Below are positions 37,076 through 48,190 of a stretch of DNA of 64,000 bases, one piece after another. The stretch's first letter is position 1. Every line of letters starts with the position of its first letter. The notes below the pieces were generated by a model. That model worked only from the letters and a program-made list of their open reading frames with translations. It did no database searches and was not told the origin of the DNA. The translations under genes were made by a program, and so were the position numbers. This stretch comes from Smittia aterrima (lineage: Eukaryota; Arthropoda; Insecta; Diptera; Chironomidae): NCBI GenBank assembly GCA_033063855.1, contig CP093829.1:22351537-22415536 (forward strand), read 5' to 3'.

Positions 37076-37086
37076 TTGGCGCGAAA
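37076..37086. promoter_or_regulatory. E2F-type site upstream of H2A copy A
   Basis: TTGGCGCGAAA, whose reverse complement starts TTTCGCGC and matches the E2F consensus TTTSSCGC. It is 116 bp before the copy A start codon and is conserved at the same distance in copies B and C. Confidence 0.65.
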
Positions 37087-37093
37087 CAGAAAA

Positions 37094-37339
37094 ATGGCGA
37101 ATGGGCAGACTTGGGTTAAGTTATTCAATTTTAAAAACTGTTATAAAAAACCGTTGAACTGTTATAAAATAAAATTATTTCTTCAGACTAGGGCTTCACT
37201 ACGAAATTGCATTAAACTTAATGTCATCAAATTGAAAATGCACATCAAACCAATTTTCCACGATGAAACAATCATGTTCCCATTTAATAATTTTTCTAAT
37301 GAAAGCAGAAACTTGAATAGAATTTATCCGAAGACTTGA
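37094..37339 (+). other. Divergent small ORF from the copy A promoter block
   Basis: ATG seven bases after the E2F-type site opens an 81-codon frame beginning MANGQTWVKLFNFKN. The same first ~13 residues and a downstream PLNCYKIK string are in frame at copies B and C. Whether it is translated or merely a copied promoter flank is undecided; no domain was recognised. Confidence 0.2.
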
Positions 37340-37384
37340 AAGTGAAAATGAAATGCTTTTTAATTATGAAAGGAAGTTCAGGAA

Positions 37385-37390
37385 TTTATT
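37385..37390 (-). promoter_or_regulatory. Polyadenylation signal for H2A-variant copy B
   Basis: TTTATT on the plus strand (AATAAA on the minus), about 80 nt after the copy B stop. No histone-type 3' stem-loop lies between. Confidence 0.5.
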
Positions 37391-37469
37391 GAAATAGATT
37401 TAAGAAAATGTAACAAATAAAGTGAATAAAAATGAATAACAATGAAATAAGTTTTCATGTTTGTTGAGA

Positions 37470-38195
37470 TTAGGCTTCACGAGAAATCTTCTTTCCAATC
37501 GATGAAGTTCGCTTTGTCAACAAGACCGGTTGGATGTGTGGGATGACACCTCCCTGAGCAATAGTAACATTCTTGAACAGTTTCTTAATTTCTTCGTCTT
37601 GCTCAATAGCGAGAGTCAAGTGACGTGGAATAATGCGTTTCTTCTTGTTCTGATCAGCAGCATTTCCAGCGAGCTCAGCTAGTTCAGCAACCAAGTACTC
37701 CAAAGTAGCAGCGAGATAGACAGCAGCACCTGAGAAGAATAAGATGAATAAGAAAAAGAAATCTTTTACATGTGCTTTAACCTAACCTCTCTGGATATGA
37801 CGAGCGTAGCGTCCTTTCTTCAAATTATTGCGGACTCTGGCAACTGGAAATGTCAATCCTGCTTTCTGCGATTGAGTTCTGCGTTTCTTTTCAACTGATG
37901 TTGGAGGACGCGATGTGAAGCTCGGAGCAGTTGCATCTTTGATCGGCAATGTGACTTGGTCTTCTTCTTCTTCAATGGCGTCGTCTTCGTCTTCGAATGT
38001 CTCGCTGTCCTGGATGATCTTCGGTTTAGTTTTCTTTGACTTTGAAGTCTTATCGCTGACATTAGGAGAACTGTTTTCCTTGTTTTTCAAAGCTATGGCC
38101 GTTTCTTTCTCAACAATTTCTTTTTCCAAAGCTTGATCTTCAGATTTTTTTGGCGAAGATGAAACAATCTTCTTTGATTGGGCTTTGCGAGGCAT
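37470..38195 (-). CDS. Histone H2A variant with ~110-residue N-terminal extension (copy B)
   Basis: Two exons, 38195-37787 and 37729-37470 (phase 1, 57-nt intron), giving 222 residues. The extension starts MPRKAQSKKIVSSSPKK. It contains a KEN-box-like KENSSPN at residues 39-45, an acidic run (EDEDDAIEEEEDQ), a VTLPIKDA core, and FTSRPPTSVEKKR. The fold begins near residue 111 (KAGLTFPVARVRNNLKKGRY) and continues AAVYLAATLEYLVAELAELA, RIIPRHLTLAIEQDEEIKKL and VTIAQGGVIPHIQPVLL. All six acidic-patch residues (EEE, DEE) are canonical, so this is the most H2A-like fold of the three. The C-tail ends SIGKKISREA, shared with copy C. Copies A and B are in tandem, about 500 bp apart, so each has its own promoter. 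No replication-dependent 3' stem-loop is seen. Confidence 0.9.
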
Positions 38196-38312
38196 TCTTG
38201 AACTTGTTCAGTTGCGTTGTAGGCTTACCAATGAATTTCAGTATAATTTGGATTACTTAAGGTCTGATTGACGCTTTTAATTTAAATTTTCTCTGGAGCT
38301 CGTTGACTAAAA

Positions 38313-38323
38313 TTGGCGCGAAA
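38313..38323. promoter_or_regulatory. E2F-type site upstream of H2A copy B
   Basis: TTGGCGCGAAA, 118 bp before the copy B start codon, identical to the core at copy A and in the same promoter context (GAGCTCGTT... before it, ATGGCGAATGGGCAG after it). Confidence 0.65.
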
Positions 38324-38330
38324 TAATAAA

Positions 38331-38540
38331 ATGGCGAATGGGCAGACTTGGGTTGAGTTATTCAATTTCAAAAATATCCAAAAACCGTTGAACTGTTATA
38401 AAATAAAAATTCTTTTCTTCTTTCTCATTCTTAAGCGACCAGCAATTGCTTTTATGATGCACTTGACATTTTTCATTTCACATTTATTGCAAGGACATCA
38501 ACAGTTTGTTCATTCCTCTTCAACATCAATTTTAAGATGA
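38331..38540 (+). other. Divergent small ORF from the copy B promoter block
   Basis: Opens with MANGQTWVELFNFKN and keeps KPLNCYKIK in frame with the copy A and C versions, then diverges to low-complexity Phe/Leu. No known domain. Coding status is uncertain. Confidence 0.18.
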
Positions 38541-41500
38541 CAGTTTATTGGGCGATAGAACTGCCGTAAATCGCTGCTGGAAATTGCTGTTGAGTCACAG
38601 GAGATGACTTTTCCCTCTTCCAAATTGATCTGTGTGATGTAAATAAAAATTTCTCTTATGAAAAATATCTACACATGCTCTCGTTGTTCGTTTGAAATAG
38701 CAGCGACGATGAAAAAATCATCAAAAGTCATAAAAATGCGGAGCTCGAAACGATTTTCAAATTGAATTGGAAATCAATTATTGATGTATTTATTGCATGC
38801 GGGGCTCAGTTTGTAGTCGCGATGATATCATTTCCGTCGATTTGTGTTGTTGTTTCGGGGCGCATTTCAATCGAAATTCTTTTATCATACAAACGATGCT
38901 TTGAAACGACAGAATGAATTTTTATGGCGTTTAAAATACGCGAAATTAAATTTGCTTTGCGCAATTTGTTATGACAGAAGACAGAGGTTGGATTTTCAAT
39001 TGATTTTCTTCCATCTCTTTCTAAATACTTGAACCTTATCTGATCTTGCTTGAATTTGAATCAAAATTATTTCATGTGAGCTGTGATCTCTTTCCCTTTC
39101 GTTTAAGAATTTTAAATCCATCACATTTATGTTTTAACACGTTCATTTCTGTCACGAGCCGCCTGTGCGTCACTCCAGTTCTAACAAGACTCTCGTTTGT
39201 TCTATCGACAAAATGTTTAAAGCTTTTATCATGCAAACGACTTTTGAACGCGCTGAAGTATTTCTTTGCTCCATATTTTTAGCTCGATTACCGCTCTGGG
39301 GCTTGGATCGTGGGTGGCGTCGCGCTTCGAGAGAACAAAAGCGTCTTCAAGACGTGGTCGCAATATTTTGAAAAACGGATTTCCATTGAAAGAGTTCGCT
39401 TCTCATTCTTATTCGTTGGTTGTGATTAATTAACATAAAAGATTCCATATTCTCAACAATAAACTGCCGATTGTCTTCTCGGAATGAAAAGAAAAACCAT
39501 TTGAGAACAGTCGACGTCTTTAAAGTCAAAATATTTTTGATTATTATTTTCCATTTTTCTTAATGTTGCTGTTGGAAGCCGCCCAAGTTCTTCTCTACAC
39601 TCTTAGCACCATTTTCACTCTCTTCCAAAAGCAATTCACGTTGCGGTCTTAAGTCATCATTTGTGTTTGCTGAGAGGCTTCCACTTTACCGACACTTGCT
39701 CAGTCTTCGCCACTTCGAGCGTAGAGCAATGGAGGAAGCACTTTAAAGTTCAAGTGCAGCTTGTTTGCACTAAGAGACTTTAACAATGGACGAAGCTTTT
39801 CAAGTCATCATTAGTTCGCTTCATGGGACAGCAAACTTAATTTCATGTCTAAAGTACAAGAAGCTTTTTCTTGTTTCTCTCAATGTTCCATTAAAAATGA
39901 AAAGAAAAAAGTTCCATCTGCCTCCAGGTCCTTCGCGAAACAATGGCAATGATCTGCCAACTGTCTTGTAAATGCAAGTTTTCGCGATAGAGCGACGTGA
40001 AGATTGAACAAGAAATTGTTTGGATTACAAGTTGAGAGAGGAATTCCTAAATCTTTAATGAAAGTTCCTGGCTCACGAAGCAACAGCAGCTGACACGACC
40101 GGGAAAAACTTCGACTCTTCTCCAAATAAAGTCAATGAAAGTCGCTCCAACTCGAATCACGTTCTCTCGTGAATGCAAAGTGAACGAAATTATCATGAAT
40201 ATAAAACAAAGTATCCAAGAGCGTTCTCATTCTCCCTTTGAAATGAAATAAAATTTTAAATCCCCGCCAGACTCGGAGATGATAATTTTCCAAGTTCACG
40301 TTCATAATTGCTCACGTTGCAACTTAAAAATAATTTTTTCTCGCTCTACATGGAAGTCGTAATTGCGGAGCGCAAGCAGAAAAGGTTAAAAATAATTTCG
40401 CTGGAATGAGTTGACTGAAATAACGAAATAAAGTTGAGAAGTACTCGAGACTTCGTAAAAACTCTCACGAGACTTTCACGCTGCAAACTTGCAACACTCC
40501 AGTCGTAAAACTCTTTCACGTTCTCCGACAGATTTTCCTTCGAAATTTACAACTCGTAAATCTCGCGCTGCGATTTTTGACATCGCCTCACGTTATTGTC
40601 TCGCCCTCATGACGAAGGCAGAAACGAGTTTTTTTTTTGCGGATGAAAAATCTCAATCACCGGGAAAGAGGAAAAAAAATCTTTTTTACATAATTTATGT
40701 TCTTGATTTTCATAAAACTGCTACGTGGGCAATTTGTTTCATGCTCCGCATGTACTTTTATTTATTATTTACGTCGCTCTCCTGCTTGAGGCGGCAAGAG
40801 CGAAAAATCCTTTTAGGATTTTATCTCGAAAGTTGTTTACTCTTTTCATAGTTTACCAACGAAAGATTTTCCTTCATAACTTTCTCGTTCGTCTCGTTTG
40901 TTTTATCTCTCAAGTAGTTTATCATATTTTCTTGGTAATTTGGCTGTCTAAAAGTTTCTTTCTTCTTCGAAGCCAAGACTTCCTCTCCTTCTGCAGAGAA
41001 ATAAAAATTCAGATAGCGAGAAAGAAAAGAATGACATTAAGTGGGATAATTGCGATTTTGCAGCTTTTTCCAGTTCAAGAATCGAGAGAGAAAAATTAAT
41101 TATTTTGTTAATTGCTGAGCTCTACGCTCGAAGAAAATTCTGGTCAATAAAGTTCGCATTTGAGCCAATTTAATTGCACAACGAATAGCAGACTCCAAAA
41201 ATCCAATTTTCACGGACCAATTGACATGAATCGAAGCTCAATTGACAATTGCCAGCGCTATTCGTGTTCGGTAACGAGGAAAAATTGACTAAATTCATTA
41301 TTCAAATGACAGCAGAGAAGTTTCCTCGCTTTTTTGAGTGAAAAAACTTTCGCATCGACATTGCTTCTAAAAGTCAATTTGTCGCTAGCTTTTCCGCCCA
41401 GGACAAGCTTCACTAAAAGTATCAACGGTAATTTTTCATCGACTCACTGCTGCAGATTAAACATTCTCTCGTGTGCTCTCATTTTAATTGTCCATTGTCC

Positions 41501-44500
41501 ATTGCTTTTATGTTTTTCGAATTCGGCGGAAAAAGCTTCAGTGTCTCTCGCCTGTAATCAAAACTGAAATTGGATCCAATCGATTGCTGTAAAACGAAAG
41601 TAATTAAGAACAATTTGCTCTCGCGTCTGTCGAGGTCGAGTGGTTTAATGGATTGTTTGCTCGACTGTTCATTTAAATTAATGGAGCTTTAGCCGGCTGT
41701 TGAGATCGCTTCGATTTCAATCAGCGTTGATTTCCATTGATGTTAAACAGCAACGATTGTCAAACAATTCCCATTGTCATCTGACAATTCAATTCTAAAT
41801 TCTCAACGCAAAGCGACGATGATTCATTAAAATTCTCACGCAAAGAAGAGCAAACAGAGATCTCTCAAGCGTTACAAGTTTATCACTTTTCGAAGGCAAG
41901 CAATGTTGATAATGTTGAATCATCGCTTGTGGTTCCGCGGTTTATTCTTTGTAATAGAAATCGTCGTCTAAATAAGGACAGTCGACTAATTTACACTCCA
42001 TTTACTGCTTACAGAAATCAGAGCACAAGAGAACGGAAATTTTCTTCCTAATTGAAATAATTCTGACCCAATTTCCCTTCGAGCGAAACTTTTGTTTGTT
42101 TACGTTTCGCTCAAGACATTTTGCAACTCCGACTGCTAATTTGTAGCGTCAGGACGACAAATTTTATGAACAATTAAGTTTTATGTTTTTCGTCTCTTAG
42201 CTCTCGAGGTGAAATAGCAAAAAAGTTTCTTTGTAACAACCATTGCAGTCGAAAGCTCATGGGAAAGCTTCACGTGAAGGTAAACAACATTGCGAAGTGC
42301 AATGAGAATTTTCACTGCCACAATCTCGCAAATTACCGCTTTTCGTTTCCCAACAATCTCGAAGATAAATAAACGATCTCAAAACCTTAATTACCAAAAG
42401 CTCTGATTTTCACCCGAGTAAGCGTTTTTCGTCGAATGAGAAACTTTCGGTGAATAATCGCAAATGTGGAAATTACTCTGCAAACAATTTTCAATTTCCC
42501 ATCATCGCTTTTAATTTTCCCATTGAACGATAATATTAAACTTTGACTCCACGAGCAAGAAAAGTTTCACGTTTTCTATTTTTGAAACAACTGTTTGGGA
42601 AAAGAAATCGAAGGAAATTCTTCTTTTCTCTTGCGTTATATTTAGACTCGGAAAATGCTATTTTAATGCTTGTTTCATCATCATAAATGCGATTTTTACA
42701 AGTGGGAAAATAACGACTCGTTGGTGTAGGTGAGAAAAACACTTTTCCGTTTGGAATTGAAGTCGAAAGAAAAGCGAGAAAGTTTTTCGTTTCATTGAGA
42801 AATGAGAGAAGAGTCGCGGTTGAAGTCAAACGCTTTTCCGCGCGAAACTAAATTCTCTGAGTGTTTGATTCGAGTTTAGTTTTGAAGTCGCTTAAGAGTT
42901 AATGGCTTCACGTTCAGTTTTGTTGAAATAGGAAATCCGAGAATTGAGTAGAGGCAATCGATAAACTTTGAAATTGAAATCGCTTGCTGAATTGTAAAGT
43001 AAGCTTCCATCAAATGGTTAACGAAATTTATAAGTTCACGTAGACAGAAAATAAATTTCCCTTCAAGCGACGATTCTCCTGACATTCAACGAGAAAACAC
43101 TTTCCAAGGCGCGCGATTTACGTTAATGATTGTGACGCTGATAAATTTTATGAAAGTGGAAAGCGAGTGAGAAAATGTTTCGCTACGATTAACGTCCTGA
43201 AAAGAAAATATTTTCTGTGCCTTCGCCGGAAACATTCAAAGCGCTTCGGAAGGTCGTCAGGTGTGCATTAAAGTTATTAAACGTTGGATGGGACGCTGTT
43301 GCTTTATCGCAATTTCAACGCTACCATCTCCTCTCTCTCTTGGGAAATTGAGTGAAAAGTCAACAGTTACGTTGTCTTGTTTATTTTCTTAAAGTACGAG
43401 CTTTGAAGTCGAGAAACTCTGTTTTCAAAACAATCAAAACGATAATTTCATTCTCGGTTCAATAACTTAACATCATCACGAGCTTCAGCTTTAGCTTCAA
43501 GTTCAACAATTGCATTATTCATTCGCGATATTCAGAGAACGCTCTGATACCTGAGGTGATATTCAAATAAAGAAGGAAAGTGTCGAGAAGTCGCGAGACA
43601 TTGAACAAACATTAACATTGAATGTCTCACAACTTTATATGGCGTCGTTTACTTAAGTTCTCCACTCACTCACTTGAGACGCGTGTCAGCCGCCGTTTTC
43701 CACAATCAGGTGCTGTTTGTTGCCAAACAACGAACGTTTTTTGTGCAGTCATCCAACTCCCAAATCATGCATCGAGAGCAAACAAAAAGCGAAAGTGAAA
43801 GGCGGTCGTGAGAATTGCGATTAATCAAACATGACGTAATCTCGGGTACGACGAGCGAGCGAGCGAATGACTAGTCACAAAATATTTAAGCGACCCGAGG
43901 GAGCGAGGAGATGGAGGAAAGCAAAGAACAAAAGCTTACGAAGGCTGAAACAAAAACATTATTTCGCAACTTTTCGCAGAAAATGTTGAATCTCTGCCCT
44001 GAAGGCATTCACGAGAATGATTCTCGGTGGCGTTTGATTAATCTGCTTGGAAATGTCTTCAGCATCTTGACACGAGTCGGAGGAAAGTTTTCAAACGCGA
44101 AATCATTTTCCATATCTGAGCTCTCACAGACATTTTAGCAGATCATTAAAAATTAAATGTCAAGAAAGACTCAAGATTAAAGCTGTTCGAAGGAGCGCGC
44201 GAAGCACGAACATTTAACTTTCATTAAACGCTTTTATCACGCATAAATTTTTCATTCCTTCGAAGGAGATTCGAGCGGAATCATGTTTACGATTATGATG
44301 CTGTCGTTAGAGGGTTGAGAGGGATTACAATCATTTACACAAACGAAATAGCGCTAGCGAGGATTTAAAACATTGAAGGGATTCGTCGTTTCTTCCCTGA
44401 CTGCCAATTAGAAAGTCAAGAAAGAGGTTCGCGGATGCGGAAAAGCGGAGATTTCTCTTCAAGAAAAAGAATTCTCGGCATCTTAGAGAATCTTTGAGAT

Positions 44501-44830
44501 CGCGGGATATTAAATAATGTAACGAAAAAGGGGAAAAACTTTTGCCCTCAAAGATTTCCATCAACCTCTCGCCATCAACAAAACGATACAAAACGAATTA
44601 AAGATTCTTTTTTTTGGGGGGAAAAGTTTCTTCCATTTTATCATTCTTCATAATTCATAAGTTTCTCGTTTCTCTCCTTTCAGAAAAACTCAGTTAATCA
44701 TCTGCGAAGAAAGAAAAAGAATTAACAGGAGGGAGCTGTAAATTACTTTTTTTTTGAGAGGTTTCTGCATCGAACCCATCAACACTCTCCACATATCGCT
44801 CGCCCAAACCTGCGTCTCAAGAGGGTGGCG
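38541..44830. other. Non-coding tract between the H2A pair and the DnaJ gene
   Basis: About 6.3 kb. Several ORFs of 60-124 codons occur (for example 40725-41099), but they are Phe/Leu/Lys-rich, overlap one another and match nothing I recognise. It presumably includes the DnaJ 5' UTR and promoter at its right end. Confidence 0.5.
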
Positions 44831-44850
44831 CATCATCATCATCATCATCA
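44831..44850. repeat. (CAT)n microsatellite
   Basis: Six to seven perfect CAT units shortly before the DnaJ start codon, probably in its 5' UTR or core promoter. Confidence 0.9.
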
Positions 44851-44900
44851 CAATTACAATTTCTCATACGAACGTTTCGGAATATTAAAGCGAAAGAGCA

Positions 44901-47900
44901 ATGGGGAAAGATTACTACAAAACGCTGGGAATACAAAAGGGTGCCACCGATGAGGATATCAAGAAGGCGTACAGAAAATTAGCATTAAAATATCATCCAG
45001 ATAAAAATAAAGCAGCTGGTGCTGAGGAGAAGTTTAAGGAGATTGCCGAGGCGTATGAAGTGCTGAGTGATAAGAAGAAACGTGATGTTTATGACAGATA
45101 TGGCGAAGATGGGTTGAAAGGAAGTGAGTACTGTCAGCTTTTCTCAAGAGTTTCATTACTTAAAAGTTTCCTTTTCATTCTTTGTCTCATGATTGTGCTC
45201 TAGGCAGATCAAATGGCACAACAAACAACAACACAAACTTCACATACGAGTTCCACGGTGATCCACGAGCGACTTTCGAATCCTTCTTCGGAACGAGAGA
45301 TCCATTCAGCTCTTTCTTCGATAACGACAACATCTTCAATCATCACAACAATCTCTTCTCGTCGATGGGTGGAATCGACGATGATTTCTTCTCGTCGCCT
45401 TTCGGCTTGGGTCGATCGCCTCATGGTCTTGGAACGGCATTTAGGTGAGTCCGTCATCGGCACTTGCTCTTTGACGATTGATGTCCAATTGATGTTTTTA
45501 GGTCACATTCGTTCAACGTTCATACGCCACTCAAGAAAGAGAAAATTCAGGACCCGCCTGTTGAGCACGATTTGTACGTGACGCTCGAGGAGATTAACAC
45601 TGGTTGTGTGAAAAAGATGAAAATATCGAGACGCGTAATGTCGCCAGATGGCACGTCGAAGAAGGAGGACAAGTATGTGAGCATATCGGTGAAGCCAGGC
45701 TGGAAGTCAGGCACGAAAGTCACATTTCAAAAGGAGGGCGACCAGACAAAGGGCAAGATTCCCTCAGATATCGTGTTTATAATTCGGGATAAGCCGCATC
45801 CATTGTTTAGACGGGAGGGCAGTGATCTCAGATACACCGCGCGCCTTACCCTCAAACAGGTAAGTCATTCACATTCTCAGTCCATGAATGCAAGGCGAAT
45901 CTTTAAAAGGCAATTCGAATGGTTCTCCCCTTGATGACGTTGCAAATGTTATTGCTGTTTCGTTTCATTCCATGTTTATGATTTATTTTGTTGTTTGCTT
46001 GTTCGAGGTGTGAATCGAAGCGTCGATGGTCAGTGCAGATGAACGAATCTCTCACGAAATTGCTTGGCTATTGATGTTTTACAACTGTGCACTTATCTCG
46101 ATGAATGGAGGCTTGGGACGATGAAAATGAATGTCGGAAGAGGATTGCGGTGAAGTGCAAATTGATTTTGAAAGCGTCATTGACGAAGTCTTCCCTTGAA
46201 CAACATTCCAAATTGAATTTTCTATCTTCAGCCGGTCAGTGCCCACCCACAAGGCAAGCGATGGACATGAATGGAAAAATGTTTTACCGTGCGAGGAAAA
46301 AAAATTATTTTTCTTCTTTTTCGAGTAATTTTAGCGCATAAATAAATTTTTCTTTTTCTTTACCGTCATCGACGTTAGTCGAGTCTCGGTTCATTCCATT
46401 TATGGTGCCGTTCTCGTTCGCTCAATGAAATGTGTGAAAGGAAATTAAATTGAATTGAGAGATAAAAATCAATGGATGCATGTTGAAGCCAATTGAGCTT
46501 CTCTCTTTCTGGTTGGAAATCTTTTCTGCACTTGACTCGTCGTCGTCGTCTTCTTCGTTGAGCAGTTTGTTGAAGTGGTAATGGCTCTTATTTGAAATTA
46601 AATTGTAGCCGTCATTAGCAAACTTCGCATCGATTTCGTGCTCTTTGGATTTGTTCGTGCAAAAACTCTCGAGAGAGAAATAATTAATAAGCAGCAGGGC
46701 TATAATTAATTATGATATTTCGGACTGTCAAATTGTGTTGCCCGCGGGCATAATAAACATCACCTGTCTGTACAAATGAGAATTGCCGAGACGAGAGGAC
46801 TGATGAAGGTGTGAAAGTGACATTTTCCGAATGCCTTGATTGATTGTTGCGCTAAAAGTTCGACGTGACATCGACGTCATAAATTTTAAACATTTGGGTT
46901 TGCTAATTAACGCCAATGAATGTCGATAACCTTCTGTCCCTCTTTAACCAACAATGAGGCACATCACAACAATCAAGCTTCTCGGGTAAAACAACCCGTC
47001 GAAGCCATTAGCGTGTCGCAAACTCGATCAGGTGCCAAAACAGCGATGTAATGAAATAAAGAATTTATGAATCGAATTAAAGTCGTTAACGATTTTTTTT
47101 TCATTAAAAACAATGTTTTCATGTCCAAAGCGATAAAATTTTATGATAACGTGAACGGCGTCCTCAATTTTCAAGCGAGAGCAATCAGCGCAAGGAGAAA
47201 ACTGTTTCACTCGGAAAATAAGAGAAATGTTTTGGCGCATCGTGTTCGTTGATTAACTGCGGACGACACCAAACATTTATTGATGAGGACGTCGATGAAT
47301 CACGAGTTAAACGAAAGACTGCAGACTCTCGGCCATAAATGGATTGCACTGGTCGATTATTAAAATTGGGTCACTGTTGTGACCACATTTGGTGGTTTTG
47401 CTAAATCTTTTCATGAAATCCTTGTCATATTCTCGACAATTGCCGTTGGCGAAAAATTGAATTGAAATTTCAACCTTCGACTTTAAACTGTTTATTAAAT
47501 ATCTTTTAAATTAGTTTCGAAATCTCATTAACAATTGAACTCACCGCGGCGTAAAATTTGAAAACAAAGAAACCCATAAGGCGATTAAAATGCGATTTAT
47601 AATCGGATGAGCTGCAGCATCGGTTCGAGTCTAGAACGAGATGGACTTAAATTTATTTCGTTTCATGTTTAATTTGATAAATTGCTTATCGCATTATGAG
47701 GCGATTTCATTTAAGCGCCGAAATTAATAGAAGAAGAATTAATCATCGCTCGATGCAGCCGGTTTCGTTGTGGACGAAACGTGAATGATGACGCAAATTG
47801 TGTTTGTTTTGCTCAGCGTTGCGCGAAATTAATGATGTCGATTATGAGATTGAATGGAACATGAGATCGCCATTAAGAGTAAATGATTGAATTTCTGTGA

Positions 47901-48190
47901 AGCTGCGTGATTATAATTAGATAATAATGGTTCCTTCTGATTTTCACTTGCAGGCTCTTTGCGGCGTGATATTCGAAGTGCCTACGATGACCGGAGACAA
48001 GCTGCGAATTAGTACAAAACACGAAATAATCAAACCAAATACCGTCAAGAGAATACAAGGCTACGGCCTTCCACTGCCCCGCGATCCAACACGAAAAGGC
48101 GATCTTCTGGTTGCGTTCGACATCAAATTCCCCAGCGCTCTAACACCCACAGAGAAGGAACTGCTCGCCGACATGTTGCCCGATGTGTAG
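44901..48190 (+). CDS. DNAJB4/5-type Hsp40 co-chaperone (fly CG5001-like)
   Basis: Four exons, 44901-45123, 45204-45444, 45502-45859 and 47954-48190, giving 352 residues. This is a class II (type B) J-protein that delivers clients to Hsp70 and stimulates its ATPase in cytosol and nucleus. The J-domain covers residues 1-70 with the catalytic HPD (ALKYHPDKNK) and ends YGEDGLKG. A Phe/Asn-rich G/F-type region follows (FHGDPRATFESFFGTRDPF, FFSSPFGLG). The two C-terminal beta-barrel domains include HDLYVTLEEI, GCVKKMKISRR, SVKPGWKSGTKVTFQKEGD, IVFIIRDKPHPLF, GDKLRIS and VKRIQGYGLP. Segments such as RSHSFNVHTP and the residues around TLKQALCGV favour fly CG5001 over DnaJ-1. There is no Cys-rich zinc finger, as expected. 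Intron 3 is unusually long (2.1 kb). Confidence 0.95.
45860..47953 (+). other. Long intron 3 of the DnaJ gene
   Basis: 2.09 kb between LTLKQ and ALCGV, donor CAG|GTAAGT and acceptor TTGCAG|GCT, phase 0. A short (CGT)n run lies near 46540. No nested gene is supported. Confidence 0.8.

Noticed and set aside
37470..38195. Calling the H2A variants H2A.Z (H2Av)
   Set aside because: VxPHI is H2A.Z-like, but VTIAQGG, VLL(P/T)K and other fold residues follow H2A. The extension and intron place them in neither class cleanly.
40725..41099. 124-codon hydrophobic ORF with a signal-peptide-like start
   Set aside because: Phe/Leu/Lys-rich composition expected from T-rich DNA, overlapping another ORF in a different frame, no conserved motif.
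43911..44138. 75-codon ORF upstream of the DnaJ gene
   Set aside because: Too short and unsupported. No homology recognised and no splice link to the DnaJ exons.
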